Assembly (NCBI GenBank): GCA_029252405.1
Contig: JAQXBM010000097.1
Coordinates: forward strand, 1-52,787
DNA length: 52,787 nt
Source of the DNA: Crocinitomicaceae bacterium
GTDB lineage: Bacteria > Bacteroidota > Bacteroidia > Flavobacteriales_D > Crocinitomicaceae
Direction of reading: 5' to 3'
The position numbers were made by a program, and so were the translations under genes. Below are positions 35,525 through 43,951 of this stretch, piece after piece. The first letter of the stretch is position 1. The number at the start of each line of letters is the position of its first letter. The notes under the pieces were generated by a model. That model saw only the letters and a list, made by a program, of their open reading frames with translations, was not told where the DNA came from and did no database searches.

Positions 35525-36811
35525 ATGGAAACACTATATCATTTGTTTTTACAATCGAGCGGAATCTGCACAGATACTCGTAGGATTGAGCAAGGCTCTC
35601 TCTTCGTTTGCATAAAGGGAGAAAATTTTGATGGAAATACCTTCGCGAATAAAGCGCTAGAGCAAGGTGCTGGGCATGTGATTGTAGATAACGAAGAATT
35701 CTTCACGGACTCTTCGAACATGACGCTCGTCAATGACAGCGTTGCAGCTCTCCAAGAACTGGCGAACCATCACAGAAAGCAGTTTTCCATCCCCATTATC
35801 GGAATTACCGGCAGCAATGGGAAAACATCAACGAAAGAATTGATTCACGCCGTATTGCGAAAGAAATACAATGTTCTCGCGACGATTGGAAACCTGAACA
35901 ATCATTTAGGCGTTCCTTTCACCCTGCTAAGAATGAATGCAGAACATGAGATTGCCATCATTGAAATGGGTGCGAATAAATTCAAAGACATTGAGGAATT
36001 GTCCGCTATTGCTGAGCCAACCCACGGAATCATTACAAATATTGGCAAGGCGCACCTTGAAGGATTCGGTGGATTCGAGGGAGTTCTCAAAACAAAACGC
36101 GAACTGTACGAATCAATTGAAAAATCACAAGGGTTGATTATTTATAACTCTGATGATGATATTTTAACGAATGCTCTCCCAAAAAGAACAAAGACCTTCA
36201 CTTACGGAGCAAATAGTGCACAAGTTCAAGGAGAATTAGTCGACCTCTCCCCTTTTGTTGAGATGAAATGGACGAATAAAGACTATTCTTCACGAGTTTT
36301 GAAGACGCAAATGATTGGGAAGTACAATTTCTACAATTATTTAGCCGCTATTTCCTTCGGAATTGTCTTTGATGTGCCTGCAAGCGATATATCAGACGCA
36401 GTTGAGGAGTATTCTCCCACAAATAACCGATCTCAAGTCAAAAAAACAGACAAAAACACGCTGATTATGGATTGCTACAACGCAAATCCAACAAGTATGC
36501 GCGTTGCCTTGGAAAGTTTATCGGCCAATTCTCACTCGAACAAACTCTTCATTATTGGTGATATGTATGAATTGGGTGCGGACGAAAGCAAAGAGCACGA
36601 AGAAATAGTAAAGCTGGTTGAGGAATTGAATCTGACGGGATATACCGTTGGAGATGCGTTCAAGAAACATCATTCGGCAGCTGTTCTGCAACAATTCGAC
36701 TCAACAGCTGAATTGAACGACTTTTTAGCGAAAGAAGGTCTGTCCGAGAAATTGATTTTATTGAAGGGATCGAGAGGTGTTGGCTTGGAAAAAGCTGAGG
36801 AAAAGTTATAG
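35525..36811 (+). CDS. murF: UDP-N-acetylmuramoyl-tripeptide--D-alanyl-D-alanine ligase
   Basis: 428 residues, normal length. It adds D-Ala-D-Ala to the UDP-MurNAc-tripeptide, the last cytoplasmic step of peptidoglycan precursor synthesis. Mur ligase motifs: substrate-binding N-domain with DTRRIEQGSLFVCIKGENFDG, P-loop GITGSNGKTSTKE, EMGANKFKDIEEL, ITNIGKAHLEGFG, NFYNYLAAISFG, YSPTNNRSQVKKT and IMDCYNANPTSMR. It sits downstream of gldJ with its own promoter, and the convergent acyl-CoA dehydrogenase gene follows behind a shared terminator. Confidence 0.96.
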   Translation: METLYHLFLQSSGICTDTRRIEQGSLFVCIKGENFDGNTFANKALEQGAGHVIVDNEEFFTDSSNMTLVNDSVAALQELANHHRKQFSIPIIGITGSNGKTSTKELIHAVLRKKYNVLATIGNLNNHLGVPFTLLRMNAEHEIAIIEMGANKFKDIEELSAIAEPTHGIITNIGKAHLEGFGGFEGVLKTKRELYESIEKSQGLIIYNSDDDILTNALPKRTKTFTYGANSAQVQGELVDLSPFVEMKWTNKDYSSRVLKTQMIGKYNFYNYLAAISFGIVFDVPASDISDAVEEYSPTNNRSQVKKTDKNTLIMDCYNANPTSMRVALESLSANSHSNKLFIIGDMYELGADESKEHEEIVKLVEELNLTGYTVGDAFKKHHSAAVLQQFDSTAELNDFLAKEGLSEKLILLKGSRGVGLEKAEEKL

Positions 36812-36893
36812 ATTTGGGCTTAGAGAGCCTCAGCCCGTAAGTAAACTCCCTAAAAAGTTGAGGGCTGAGCGGAGCCGAAGTCCGCGTTAATAA
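36812..36893. repeat. Dispersed-repeat-like spacer after murF
   Basis: Contains GGGCTGAGCGGAGCCGAAGTC, which resembles the short intergenic repeat family with a core CTGAGCGNAGNCGAAG seen scattered in many Bacteroidota genomes, preceded by TCAGCCC that can pair with GGGCTGA. A related string occurs near 45408-45440. Confidence 0.35.
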
Positions 36894-36922
36894 AAAAGCC
36901 CGAATCCTTCGATTCGAGCTTT
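36894..36922. terminator. Bidirectional terminator between murF and the acyl-CoA dehydrogenase
   Basis: AAAAGC-C-CGAATC, a short CTT loop, then GATTCG-A-GCTTT form a stem with flanking A and T runs on both sides. It fits termination of both convergent genes. Confidence 0.75.
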
Positions 36923-36946
36923 CAATTCTATATTGTTGTAAATCAA

Positions 36947-38089
36947 TTAGTCCTTCAAGACATTTCTTGAAATAACGATTTTTTGAACTTCTGATGTTCC
37001 TTCGTAAATCTGTGTAATTTTCGCATCACGCATCAAACGCTCAACGTGGTATTCTTTCACGAATCCGTATCCTCCGTGGATTTGAACAGCCTCAACTGTA
37101 TGTGTCATCGCCACTTGAGAAGCAAACAATTTCGCCATTGCACTTGATTGATCATAGTTACGACCATTGTCTTTATCCAATGCTGATTTGTATACCAACA
37201 AACGCGCTGCTTCCGTATCAGTAGCCATGTCCGCCAATTTAAAAGCAATCGCTTGGTGCTTCGAGATCTCTTTTCCGAAGGCTTTACGCTCTTTCGAGTA
37301 AGCCAACGACAATTCCAACGCTCCAGCTGCAATTCCTAATGCTTGAGCTGCAATACCAATTCTTCCTCCAGACAACACTTTCATCGCGAATTTGAATCCG
37401 AATCCATCTTCACCAATTCTGTTTTCCTTTGGCACTTTCACATCGTTGAACAACAATGTGTGTGTATCAGAACCACGTATTCCCATTTTGTCTTCCTTCG
37501 CTCCAATAACAAATCCTTCCATTCCTTTCTCGATGATCAAGGCGTTGATTCCTCTGTGACCTGCTTCAGCGTCAGTTTGAGCAATTACCAAATATGTCGA
37601 TGCTGAAGAACCATTGGTAATCCAGTTTTTTGTACCATTCAAGAGATAGTGATCTCCCATATCGATAGCCGTCGTGCGTTGAGATGTTGCATCCGATCCA
37701 GCTTCTGGCTCAGACAAACAGAAAGCACCAATTTTCTCACCTTTCGCTAATGGAACCAAGAATTTTTGTTTTTGCTCTTCCGATCCAAACGTCTCCAATC
37801 CCCAACAAACAAGTGAGTTGTTAACAGAAACACAAACAGATGTAGAAGCATCAACTTTAGACAATTCCTCCATTGCCAAAACATAGGAAAGCGTATCCAT
37901 TCCAGATCCTCCGTATTCTGGACTAACCATCATTCCCATGAACCCAAGCTCACCTAACTGGCGAATTTCATCAGCAGGAAAACGTTGCGCGTTGTCACGC
38001 TCAATTACACCTGGTTTCAATACATTTTGTGCGAAATCTCTTGCAGCCTCTTTTACTGCTAGATGCTCTTCTGATAACTCAAAGTTCAT
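36947..38089 (-). CDS. Acyl-CoA dehydrogenase
   Basis: 380 residues, typical of short/medium-chain FAD-dependent acyl-CoA dehydrogenases, which make trans-2-enoyl-CoA in fatty or branched-chain acid oxidation. Motifs: YGGSGMDTLSYVLAMEEL, GAFCLSEPEAGSDATSQRT (FAD and substrate contacts), KNWITNGSSAS, GIAAQALGIAAGALELSLAYSKER, QIHGGYGFVKEYHVERLMRD and the catalytic Glu in QIYEGTSEVQK. The ETF partners are not in the window. Substrate class cannot be fixed from sequence, though a butyryl-CoA-type assignment is plausible. Confidence 0.95.
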   Translation of the reverse strand: MNFELSEEHLAVKEAARDFAQNVLKPGVIERDNAQRFPADEIRQLGELGFMGMMVSPEYGGSGMDTLSYVLAMEELSKVDASTSVCVSVNNSLVCWGLETFGSEEQKQKFLVPLAKGEKIGAFCLSEPEAGSDATSQRTTAIDMGDHYLLNGTKNWITNGSSASTYLVIAQTDAEAGHRGINALIIEKGMEGFVIGAKEDKMGIRGSDTHTLLFNDVKVPKENRIGEDGFGFKFAMKVLSGGRIGIAAQALGIAAGALELSLAYSKERKAFGKEISKHQAIAFKLADMATDTEAARLLVYKSALDKDNGRNYDQSSAMAKLFASQVAMTHTVEAVQIHGGYGFVKEYHVERLMRDAKITQIYEGTSEVQKIVISRNVLKD

Positions 38090-38129
38090 ATCCTATCTAA
38101 TTCTTTTTAATGCGAAAATATATTCGCTG

Positions 38130-38137
38130 CAAATGTA
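38130..38137 (-). promoter_or_regulatory. Candidate -7 box for the acyl-CoA dehydrogenase gene
   Basis: Minus-strand TACATTTG is an exact TAnnTTTG, 40 bases before the start at 38089. No clear -33 TTG. Confidence 0.35.
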
Positions 38138-38167
38138 ACGCTTTCGTTTATATTTCATTTAAATTTT

Positions 38168-38175
38168 TAACTTTA
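38168..38175 (+). promoter_or_regulatory. Candidate -7 box for anmK, probably leaderless
   Basis: TAACTTTA (one base off TAnnTTTG) lies exactly five bases before the ATG at 38181, the same spacing as at murF. Confidence 0.35.
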
Positions 38176-38180
38176 AAAGC

Positions 38181-39260
38181 ATGGTGAAATCATACAAAAT
38201 CATAGGATTAATGTCGGGCACTTCCATGGATGGAGTCGACATCGCATATACCTCGTTTTCTCAATCAGAGGACAAGACGTGGACGCATTCAGTGCTTGCA
38301 ACGAAAACATATCCCTATACCGATAACTACATCAAGGCTTTAAGAGATTCAGTCAAATTTACCGCGGAGCAAATCAACATGTTTGACAAGCACCTTGGTA
38401 AGTACTTCGGGCACATGATTGAACAATTCGTAGATGATTTCAATCTCGACAAAAATGAAGTCGATGCGATTGCTTCTCATGGACACACTATTTTCCATCA
38501 ACCTCAAAATGGGTTCACCCTTCAGATTGGCTGCGGATCCACAATCGCTTCAATTACAGGATTAAAAGTGATCAATGATTTCCGCACGAAAGACGTTATT
38601 CAAGGAGGACAAGGAGCGCCATTGGCACCAATTGGAGATACTCTGCTTTTCTCGAACAAAGCCAACTCCTTCTTGAATATTGGAGGATTTGCCAATTTAT
38701 GCATCAACACGCATCCTGTTGTGGCCTTCGATATTGGGCCTGGGAATTTGCCCTTGAACGAATACTGCCAAGAACATTTTAATACGCCCTACGACGAAAA
38801 TGGTCAATTTGCGCGAAGCGGAAGTCTGAACGAGCGAATGTTCGATATTCTGAACGACATCGAATACTATGCTCAACCCTACCCGAAATCAATTGGAACG
38901 GAATGGCTAAAAGACAATTTTAGTTCATTGATTTCATCCTACGGAAATGAAAGTCCACGCAACGTTCTGCATACAATGACGCGACACATTGCCTACCAAA
39001 TTGGGCGTGCGCTCAACGAAAACACAGCAAAATCAGTGCTCATAACTGGTGGCGGTGCGAAAAATGACTTCCTGATTGAACTCATCAAAGAGGAATTTAC
39101 TGGAGAAGTGATCATTCCGAACGAACAATTAATCGATTACAAAGAGGCAATTATCTTCGGATTGTTAGGCGCACTCTACTTAGCTGGAGAGCCCAATACA
39201 ATTTCCACCGTTACAGGCGCTAAAAGAGCCGTTCGAGGTGGCGTTTTACATACTCCATGA
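38181..39260 (+). CDS. anmK: Anhydro-N-acetylmuramic acid kinase
   Basis: 359 residues. It phosphorylates and opens 1,6-anhydro-MurNAc released by lytic transglycosylases, feeding MurNAc-6-phosphate back into wall recycling. Signature GLMSGTSMDGVDIAYT at the N-terminus, then IASHGHTIFHQP, QIGCGSTIASITG, VINDFRTKDVIQGGQGAPLAPIGD, LNIGGFANLC, FDIGPGNLPLNE and VLITGGGAKNDFLIELI, all as in the AnmK family. Full length. It sits two genes after murF, with a divergent acyl-CoA dehydrogenase between. Confidence 0.95.
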   Translation: MVKSYKIIGLMSGTSMDGVDIAYTSFSQSEDKTWTHSVLATKTYPYTDNYIKALRDSVKFTAEQINMFDKHLGKYFGHMIEQFVDDFNLDKNEVDAIASHGHTIFHQPQNGFTLQIGCGSTIASITGLKVINDFRTKDVIQGGQGAPLAPIGDTLLFSNKANSFLNIGGFANLCINTHPVVAFDIGPGNLPLNEYCQEHFNTPYDENGQFARSGSLNERMFDILNDIEYYAQPYPKSIGTEWLKDNFSSLISSYGNESPRNVLHTMTRHIAYQIGRALNENTAKSVLITGGGAKNDFLIELIKEEFTGEVIIPNEQLIDYKEAIIFGLLGALYLAGEPNTISTVTGAKRAVRGGVLHTP

Positions 39261-39333
39261 TCCGATTTTCGAATCGTTGAAAAGTACGTTGATAATCGCT
39301 CTGTGTTTCCTATCCATAGAAGAAATAGTTTGC

Positions 39334-39341
39334 TAACTTTG
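39334..39341 (+). promoter_or_regulatory. Candidate -7 box for the Glu/Leu dehydrogenase gene
   Basis: TAACTTTG is an exact TAnnTTTG, 22 bases before the ATG at 39364. The -33 region lacks TTG. Confidence 0.4.
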
Positions 39342-39363
39342 TTCGCAAATTGTTACGGATTAC

Positions 39364-40593
39364 ATGAAAGATTTACTTGAAAAATTCGAGAATAAACGAC
39401 CAGAAATCGTTTTCGAATGGAAAGATGCAGAAACCGAAGCAGAAGGCTGGGTTGTAATTAATTCTCTTCGTGGTGGCGCCGCTGGTGGTGGTACAAGAAT
39501 GAGAGAAGGCCTTGACAAACGCGAGGTAGAATCACTTGCCAAAACAATGGAAGTGAAATTCACGGTAGCGGGACCTCCAATTGGTGGTGCGAAATCAGGA
39601 ATTAACTTCGATCCACGTGATCCAAGAAAAGATGGTGTTTTACGTCGCTGGTACGCAGCTGTAACGCCTTTGTTAAAGCATTATTACGGAACTGGTGGTG
39701 ATCTCAACGTAGATGAAATTCACGAAGTTATTCCAATTACAGAAGATTGTGGCGTTTGGCACCCTCAAGAGGGCGTATTTAACGGGCACTTTCAACCACG
39801 TGATGCTCAGAAAATCAACCGAATTGGACAATTGCGCCATGGAGTTCTCAAGGTAATCGAGGATGATAAGTACTCACCAAAAGTTGATCGCAAATATGTC
39901 GTCGCTGACATGATTACGGGGTATGGTGTTGCAGAATCTGTTCGTCACTACTTCGATTTGTACGGAGGTGATCTCAAAGGAAAGCGTGTAATTGTTCAAG
40001 GTTGGGGAAATGTTGGTTCTGCAGGAGCTTACTATTTGGCCCAAGAAGGAGCGAAAATTGTTGGAATCATTGACCGCGTTGGTGGATTGATCAACGAAGA
40101 CGGTTTCTCACTAGAAGAAATCCGCGAATTGTTCCTCAACAAAAATGGAAACGAGCTAAGTCACCCGAATATGCTGTCATTTGATGACGTAAATGCGAAA
40201 ATTTGGGATTTGAAAGCAGAAGTATTTATTCCTTGTGCTGCATCACGATTGATCACTGAAGATCAAGTGGACAGAATGATTGCTGCTGGAATGGAAGTTG
40301 TTTCTGCCGGGGCAAACGTTCCTTTTGCAGATCCTGAAATCTTCTTTGGACAAATCGCCGACAAAGCCGACAATCACCTTTCTGTTATTCCAGATTTCAT
40401 TTCAAACTGTGGAATGGCGCGCGTATTTGCTTACTTGATGAGCACTGATCTCGACGTTATCACGGACGAAGGAATTTTCTTAGATACAAGCAATACGATT
40501 TACGAAGCGATGAAACGCGCGAAAGAATCAAACCCAAGTAAAACAGGAATTGCCAAAACGGCATTTGCCTTAGCCTTGGATCAACTAGTATAA
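39364..40593 (+). CDS. Glu/Leu/Phe/Val dehydrogenase family protein
   Basis: 409 residues. NAD(P)-dependent oxidative deamination of an amino acid, most likely glutamate or a branched-chain one. Motifs: GGAAGGGTRMREGLDKREVE, the catalytic-Lys region PIGGAKSGINFDPRDP, HYYGTGGDLNVDE, the Rossmann signature VQGWGNVGSAGAYYL with Asp at the end of the next strand (VGIID), and CAASRLITEDQV. The HPQEGVFNGHF insert is lineage-specific. It is the first gene of a likely run with nhaD, exbBD, tonB-like and folC (33 bases to nhaD). Confidence 0.92.
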   Translation: MKDLLEKFENKRPEIVFEWKDAETEAEGWVVINSLRGGAAGGGTRMREGLDKREVESLAKTMEVKFTVAGPPIGGAKSGINFDPRDPRKDGVLRRWYAAVTPLLKHYYGTGGDLNVDEIHEVIPITEDCGVWHPQEGVFNGHFQPRDAQKINRIGQLRHGVLKVIEDDKYSPKVDRKYVVADMITGYGVAESVRHYFDLYGGDLKGKRVIVQGWGNVGSAGAYYLAQEGAKIVGIIDRVGGLINEDGFSLEEIRELFLNKNGNELSHPNMLSFDDVNAKIWDLKAEVFIPCAASRLITEDQVDRMIAAGMEVVSAGANVPFADPEIFFGQIADKADNHLSVIPDFISNCGMARVFAYLMSTDLDVITDEGIFLDTSNTIYEAMKRAKESNPSKTGIAKTAFALALDQLV

Positions 40594-40626
40594 CTCAATC
40601 GAAACTAAAACTCAATACTTCTACTT

Positions 40627-42039
40627 ATGGAAATGATCATTCTCGTTGTATTTATCCTCGGGTATTTAGCAATCACCTTAGAGCATAGCCTCAAAATTGA
40701 CAAATTGGTTCCTGCATTGCTCATGATGGCACTTGCTTGGGCACTTGTTGCATTTGGAATTGACGGCTTCACGAATTGGTTCGACAGTCACGGGAGTCAT
40801 CTGTTGACACTTGAAGCATTTGACGGCATTAAATACCTAGCGGATGGCTCGTACTCTCCCGAGTATTTGGAGTTCCATGATGAACGTCTTCACTTAATGG
40901 AAGGAACACTTCTCCACCACTTCGGTAAGACCTGTGAGATCCTGATTTTCCTTGTTGGAGCCATGACTATTGTTGAAATCATTGATCACTTTGACGGCTT
41001 CTCAACGATCAAGAGTTTCATCAAAACGAATAAAAAACGTACGCTACTTTGGATCGTTTGTATCCTTGGTTTTATCCTTTCTGCGATCATTGATAACCTT
41101 ACAGCAACGATTGTATTGATCACGATCCTTCGTAAACTCATCGAGGATAAAAAGCTTCGAATCTGGTACGCTGGTATGATTATCATCGCAGCGAACGCTG
41201 GTGGGGCTTGGTCTCCAATTGGTGATGTCACGACGACAATGCTTTGGATGAATGAAAAAGTAACAACGGTTAAACTGATCGAATACTTGATCCTTCCATC
41301 GCTTGTATGTATGATCGTTCCAACGCTGATCGCGAGCTTCATGCCTGCTTTCAGAGGGAACTTTGATAAACCTGCAGAAGAAAGAGAACAAAACAAACGC
41401 GGGCCATTAATGTTGTATTTAGGATTGGGAATGATCGTTTTCGTTCCAATCTTTAAAACGGTAACGCACTTGCCTCCATATGTAGGAATGATGCTTTCAT
41501 TGAGTATTGTGGCCTTAGTTGCAGAACTCATCAGTGCTCGTCAATTCTCAATGACAAATGTTGAAGATCAAGAGGATGGTCAAGGAGGTCATCACAGCAG
41601 TCCAACTTTCGGGGCGCTTTCAAAAATTGAGATGCCTTCTATCCTATTCTTCTTAGGAATTTTGATGACGGTCGCAGCACTTGAATCACTTGGAATGATT
41701 TTTACATTCGGTCAAGATGTACAAAATTCAATGGACAACGATTTATTCGTGATGCTTCTTGGAGCTGGATCAGCCGTTATTGATAACGTGCCATTAGTTG
41801 CCGCATCGATGGGAATGTTTGATGTAAACAACCCAGAATATGCAGTGGATGCACATGTGTGGCACTTCATCGCATATGCAGCAGGAACAGGAGGAAGTAT
41901 GTTGATCATTGGATCGGCTGCAGGAGTTGTTGCCATGGGGATGGAGAAAATTTCATTCTTCTGGTATTTAAAGAATATCGCGTGGTTGGCATTGGTCGGC
42001 TATGTGGCTGGAGCGGGAGTTTATTTGCTCTTACCGTAA
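40627..42039 (+). CDS. nhaD: NhaD-type sodium:proton antiporter
   Basis: 470 residues with 10-12 membrane helices, belonging to the ion transporter superfamily. Key signatures: LEHSLKIDKLVPALLMMALAW near the start, FLVGAMTIVEIIDHFDGF, FILSAIIDNLTATIVLITIL (charged helix), IIAANAGGAWSPIGDVTTTML and GAGSAVIDNVPLVAASMGMF. NhaD exchanges Na+ or Li+ for H+ at the inner membrane. A short His/Gly-rich loop (QGGHHSS) splits the two halves. It lies between the dehydrogenase and exbB with 33-base gaps on each side. Confidence 0.93.
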   Translation: MEMIILVVFILGYLAITLEHSLKIDKLVPALLMMALAWALVAFGIDGFTNWFDSHGSHLLTLEAFDGIKYLADGSYSPEYLEFHDERLHLMEGTLLHHFGKTCEILIFLVGAMTIVEIIDHFDGFSTIKSFIKTNKKRTLLWIVCILGFILSAIIDNLTATIVLITILRKLIEDKKLRIWYAGMIIIAANAGGAWSPIGDVTTTMLWMNEKVTTVKLIEYLILPSLVCMIVPTLIASFMPAFRGNFDKPAEEREQNKRGPLMLYLGLGMIVFVPIFKTVTHLPPYVGMMLSLSIVALVAELISARQFSMTNVEDQEDGQGGHHSSPTFGALSKIEMPSILFFLGILMTVAALESLGMIFTFGQDVQNSMDNDLFVMLLGAGSAVIDNVPLVAASMGMFDVNNPEYAVDAHVWHFIAYAAGTGGSMLIIGSAAGVVAMGMEKISFFWYLKNIAWLALVGYVAGAGVYLLLP

Positions 42040-42072
42040 CTTAATTGAACATCTTAACGTTATAGAATTATT

Positions 42073-42768
42073 ATGAGTTTATCTTTTTTACTTCAAGTCA
42101 CTACAGGTGCGGCACCAGAAACGGGTGTTGACAAAGTTCCAATTTGGCAAATCATCAAAGATGCAAGTGCTACGTGGTTCGGATTAATTATCATGATTTT
42201 GCTTGCCCTTATGCTTGGGTATGCCATCTTCGTGTTCGTTGAGCGATTCCTCGCATTGCGCAAAGCATCCAAAGAAGAGGAGAATTTGCTTTCCAAAGTG
42301 AAAGAGTACATTGTTGATGGTAAGATTGACGCAGCGAAAGATTACTGCTCGCGTTCAAACTCTCCTTCGGCTAGAATGATTGAAAAAGGAATCTCTCGAT
42401 TGGGTCGACCGATTGAAACGATTTCAGCATCAATTGAAAACACAGGTAAACTAGAGATTTTACGTTTAGAGCAACGCTTGAGTTTCTTAGCAACGGCAGC
42501 AGGAGCAGCCCCAATGATTGGGTTCCTTGGAACGGTTGTTGGTATGATTATGGTGTTCATTGACTTGCAAGCTTCAACAGAGTTGAGTATCGCGACGATT
42601 GCGCCAGGTATCATGACTTCGATGGTAACGACAGTTGCTGGTCTGGTTGTTGGTATTATAGCGTATATCGGATACAACTTTTTGATCGCGCAGATTGGAA
42701 AAGTAGTTTACCAAATGGAAAATGACGCGTTGGAATTCATGGATATGTTGCACCAACCAGGAAAATAA
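42073..42768 (+). CDS. exbB: MotA/TolQ/ExbB proton channel protein
   Basis: 231 residues with three membrane helices: one near 28-52 (WFGLIIMILLALMLGYAIFVFV), then two after a cytoplasmic helical domain. The conserved core is AAGAAPMIGFLGTVVGMIMVF and ITSMVTTVAGLVVGIIAYIGYN-like final helix. Together with ExbD it forms the inner-membrane motor that uses the ion gradient to energise outer-membrane transport, through TonB, or Tol/gliding-type machines. Six bases separate it from exbD. Confidence 0.93.
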   Translation: MSLSFLLQVTTGAAPETGVDKVPIWQIIKDASATWFGLIIMILLALMLGYAIFVFVERFLALRKASKEEENLLSKVKEYIVDGKIDAAKDYCSRSNSPSARMIEKGISRLGRPIETISASIENTGKLEILRLEQRLSFLATAAGAAPMIGFLGTVVGMIMVFIDLQASTELSIATIAPGIMTSMVTTVAGLVVGIIAYIGYNFLIAQIGKVVYQMENDALEFMDMLHQPGK

Positions 42769-42774
42769 ACGATT

Positions 42775-43185
42775 ATGGGATTCGGTTCAAAAAATAAGAT
42801 TAAGATTGAGGGCGGAATGTCGTCCATGACTGACTTGGTCTTCTTGCTGCTCATATTCTTTATTATCATGGCAATCATGAGTAATGATACAACTCCATTG
42901 GATCTTCCAAATCCTGATGAAAATCTCCCAGAAATGGCGGATAAGGTAGACCCTACAGTGGTCGTAACAGAAGATAATCGTTACGTAGTAACTCCAGGGG
43001 GAGATATGAACGCACCAATGGAATTTGACGAGATCAAAGAGTTGGTTGGTTCTGTAGTAATGGAATCTGGAAAGCCGAAATTGAAAATTGCAGGACATAA
43101 GAAAGCCGATTACGAAGCTGTCTTCCAAGTCCTAGCACTCTGTCAGGCAAACGAATGGGATCCAGTGTTAGCATACGAGAAATAA
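42775..43185 (+). CDS. exbD: ExbD/TolR family biopolymer transport protein
   Basis: 136 residues. It starts with KIEGGMSSMTDLVFLLLIFF, with the membrane-embedded Asp (MTDL) needed for ion-driven movement, one helix at about 16-36, then a small periplasmic domain (VVVTEDNRYVVTPGG, LKIAGHKKADYEAVFQVL). Shorter than average but complete. Directly coupled to exbB and to the TonB-like gene. Confidence 0.92.
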   Translation: MGFGSKNKIKIEGGMSSMTDLVFLLLIFFIIMAIMSNDTTPLDLPNPDENLPEMADKVDPTVVVTEDNRYVVTPGGDMNAPMEFDEIKELVGSVVMESGKPKLKIAGHKKADYEAVFQVLALCQANEWDPVLAYEK

Positions 43186-43213
43186 GAAGATAAATGAACT
43201 AAAAACGACGATT

Positions 43214-43951
43214 ATGGCCTCAATTCCAATAGTAGATACTATCGATAAAAGAATCGGAATTATTTCCGCAGTTGCTTTGATGATCATAACTTTCGTTGTT
43301 CTTTGGTTCTTAACGTATGACATTCCCAATCCCCTTCCAACAATAAGAGAAGTCCCTGCTGTGGCAATGGTGGACGAAATTGTTTTGAAAGAATTGGTCA
43401 TTGAAGGTGGTGCTGGTGGAGGAACTCCAAGTAATTCTGACACAAAAGAACCAAAACCTGTTAAACAACAATCTATTACGAGCAACAAACCTGCTCAAAC
43501 AAGCACTCAAACGGGTGGTGAAGGTACAACGACTAACTCACAGAACACGCAGAACTCAGAAAGCGGAGGAAATCAATCGAACAATCCTTTTGGAGACGGT
43601 GGATCTGGTGGTGGATCTGGCGGAGGCGATGGTGGCGGCTTTGGACAAGACAGTGGCGAAGGAACAGGAACTGGAAACGGAATTGGATTTGGAAAAGGAC
43701 GTACTCGCTTGAACAATGTTGATGTTCACAATATCTCTATTGAGACCGATGCGAGTATCTACTACAAATTGACCGTAGATTCTAAAGGAAACGTTGTAGC
43801 ATTCTCACACCTTGCTGCAAAGACGACGACAACGAATTCAATATTGATCAATAAGATTGGGCGAGAAATTAAAAGACAAGTGAAGTACAACGAAGCCAAA
43901 GGTGCTCCGCTTGAATACCAATTTTACACAATTCATGTCAAAGCAACATGA
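43214..43951 (+). CDS. TonB-like energy transducer with a glycine-rich linker
   Basis: 245 residues. A short cytoplasmic start, one membrane helix at about 14-36 (IISAVALMIITFVVLWFL), then a long disordered linker of Lys/Thr/Gln, and a Gly/Ser/Asp tract around 130-160 (GGSGGGSGGGDGGG), instead of the Pro-Glu/Pro-Lys repeats of classical TonB. The C-terminal ~85 residues form a beta-alpha-beta TonB_C-like domain (ISIETDASIYYKLTVDSKGN, INKIGREIKRQVKYN). By position after exbBD it should contact outer-membrane receptors. Its stop overlaps the folC start by 17 bases. Confidence 0.82.
   Translation: MASIPIVDTIDKRIGIISAVALMIITFVVLWFLTYDIPNPLPTIREVPAVAMVDEIVLKELVIEGGAGGGTPSNSDTKEPKPVKQQSITSNKPAQTSTQTGGEGTTTNSQNTQNSESGGNQSNNPFGDGGSGGGSGGGDGGGFGQDSGEGTGTGNGIGFGKGRTRLNNVDVHNISIETDASIYYKLTVDSKGNVVAFSHLAAKTTTTNSILINKIGREIKRQVKYNEAKGAPLEYQFYTIHVKAT

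Noticed and set aside
40986-41531. 181-codon minus-strand frame inside nhaD
   Set aside because: Antisense to conserved antiporter helices; hydrophobic stretches are mirror images of membrane codons.
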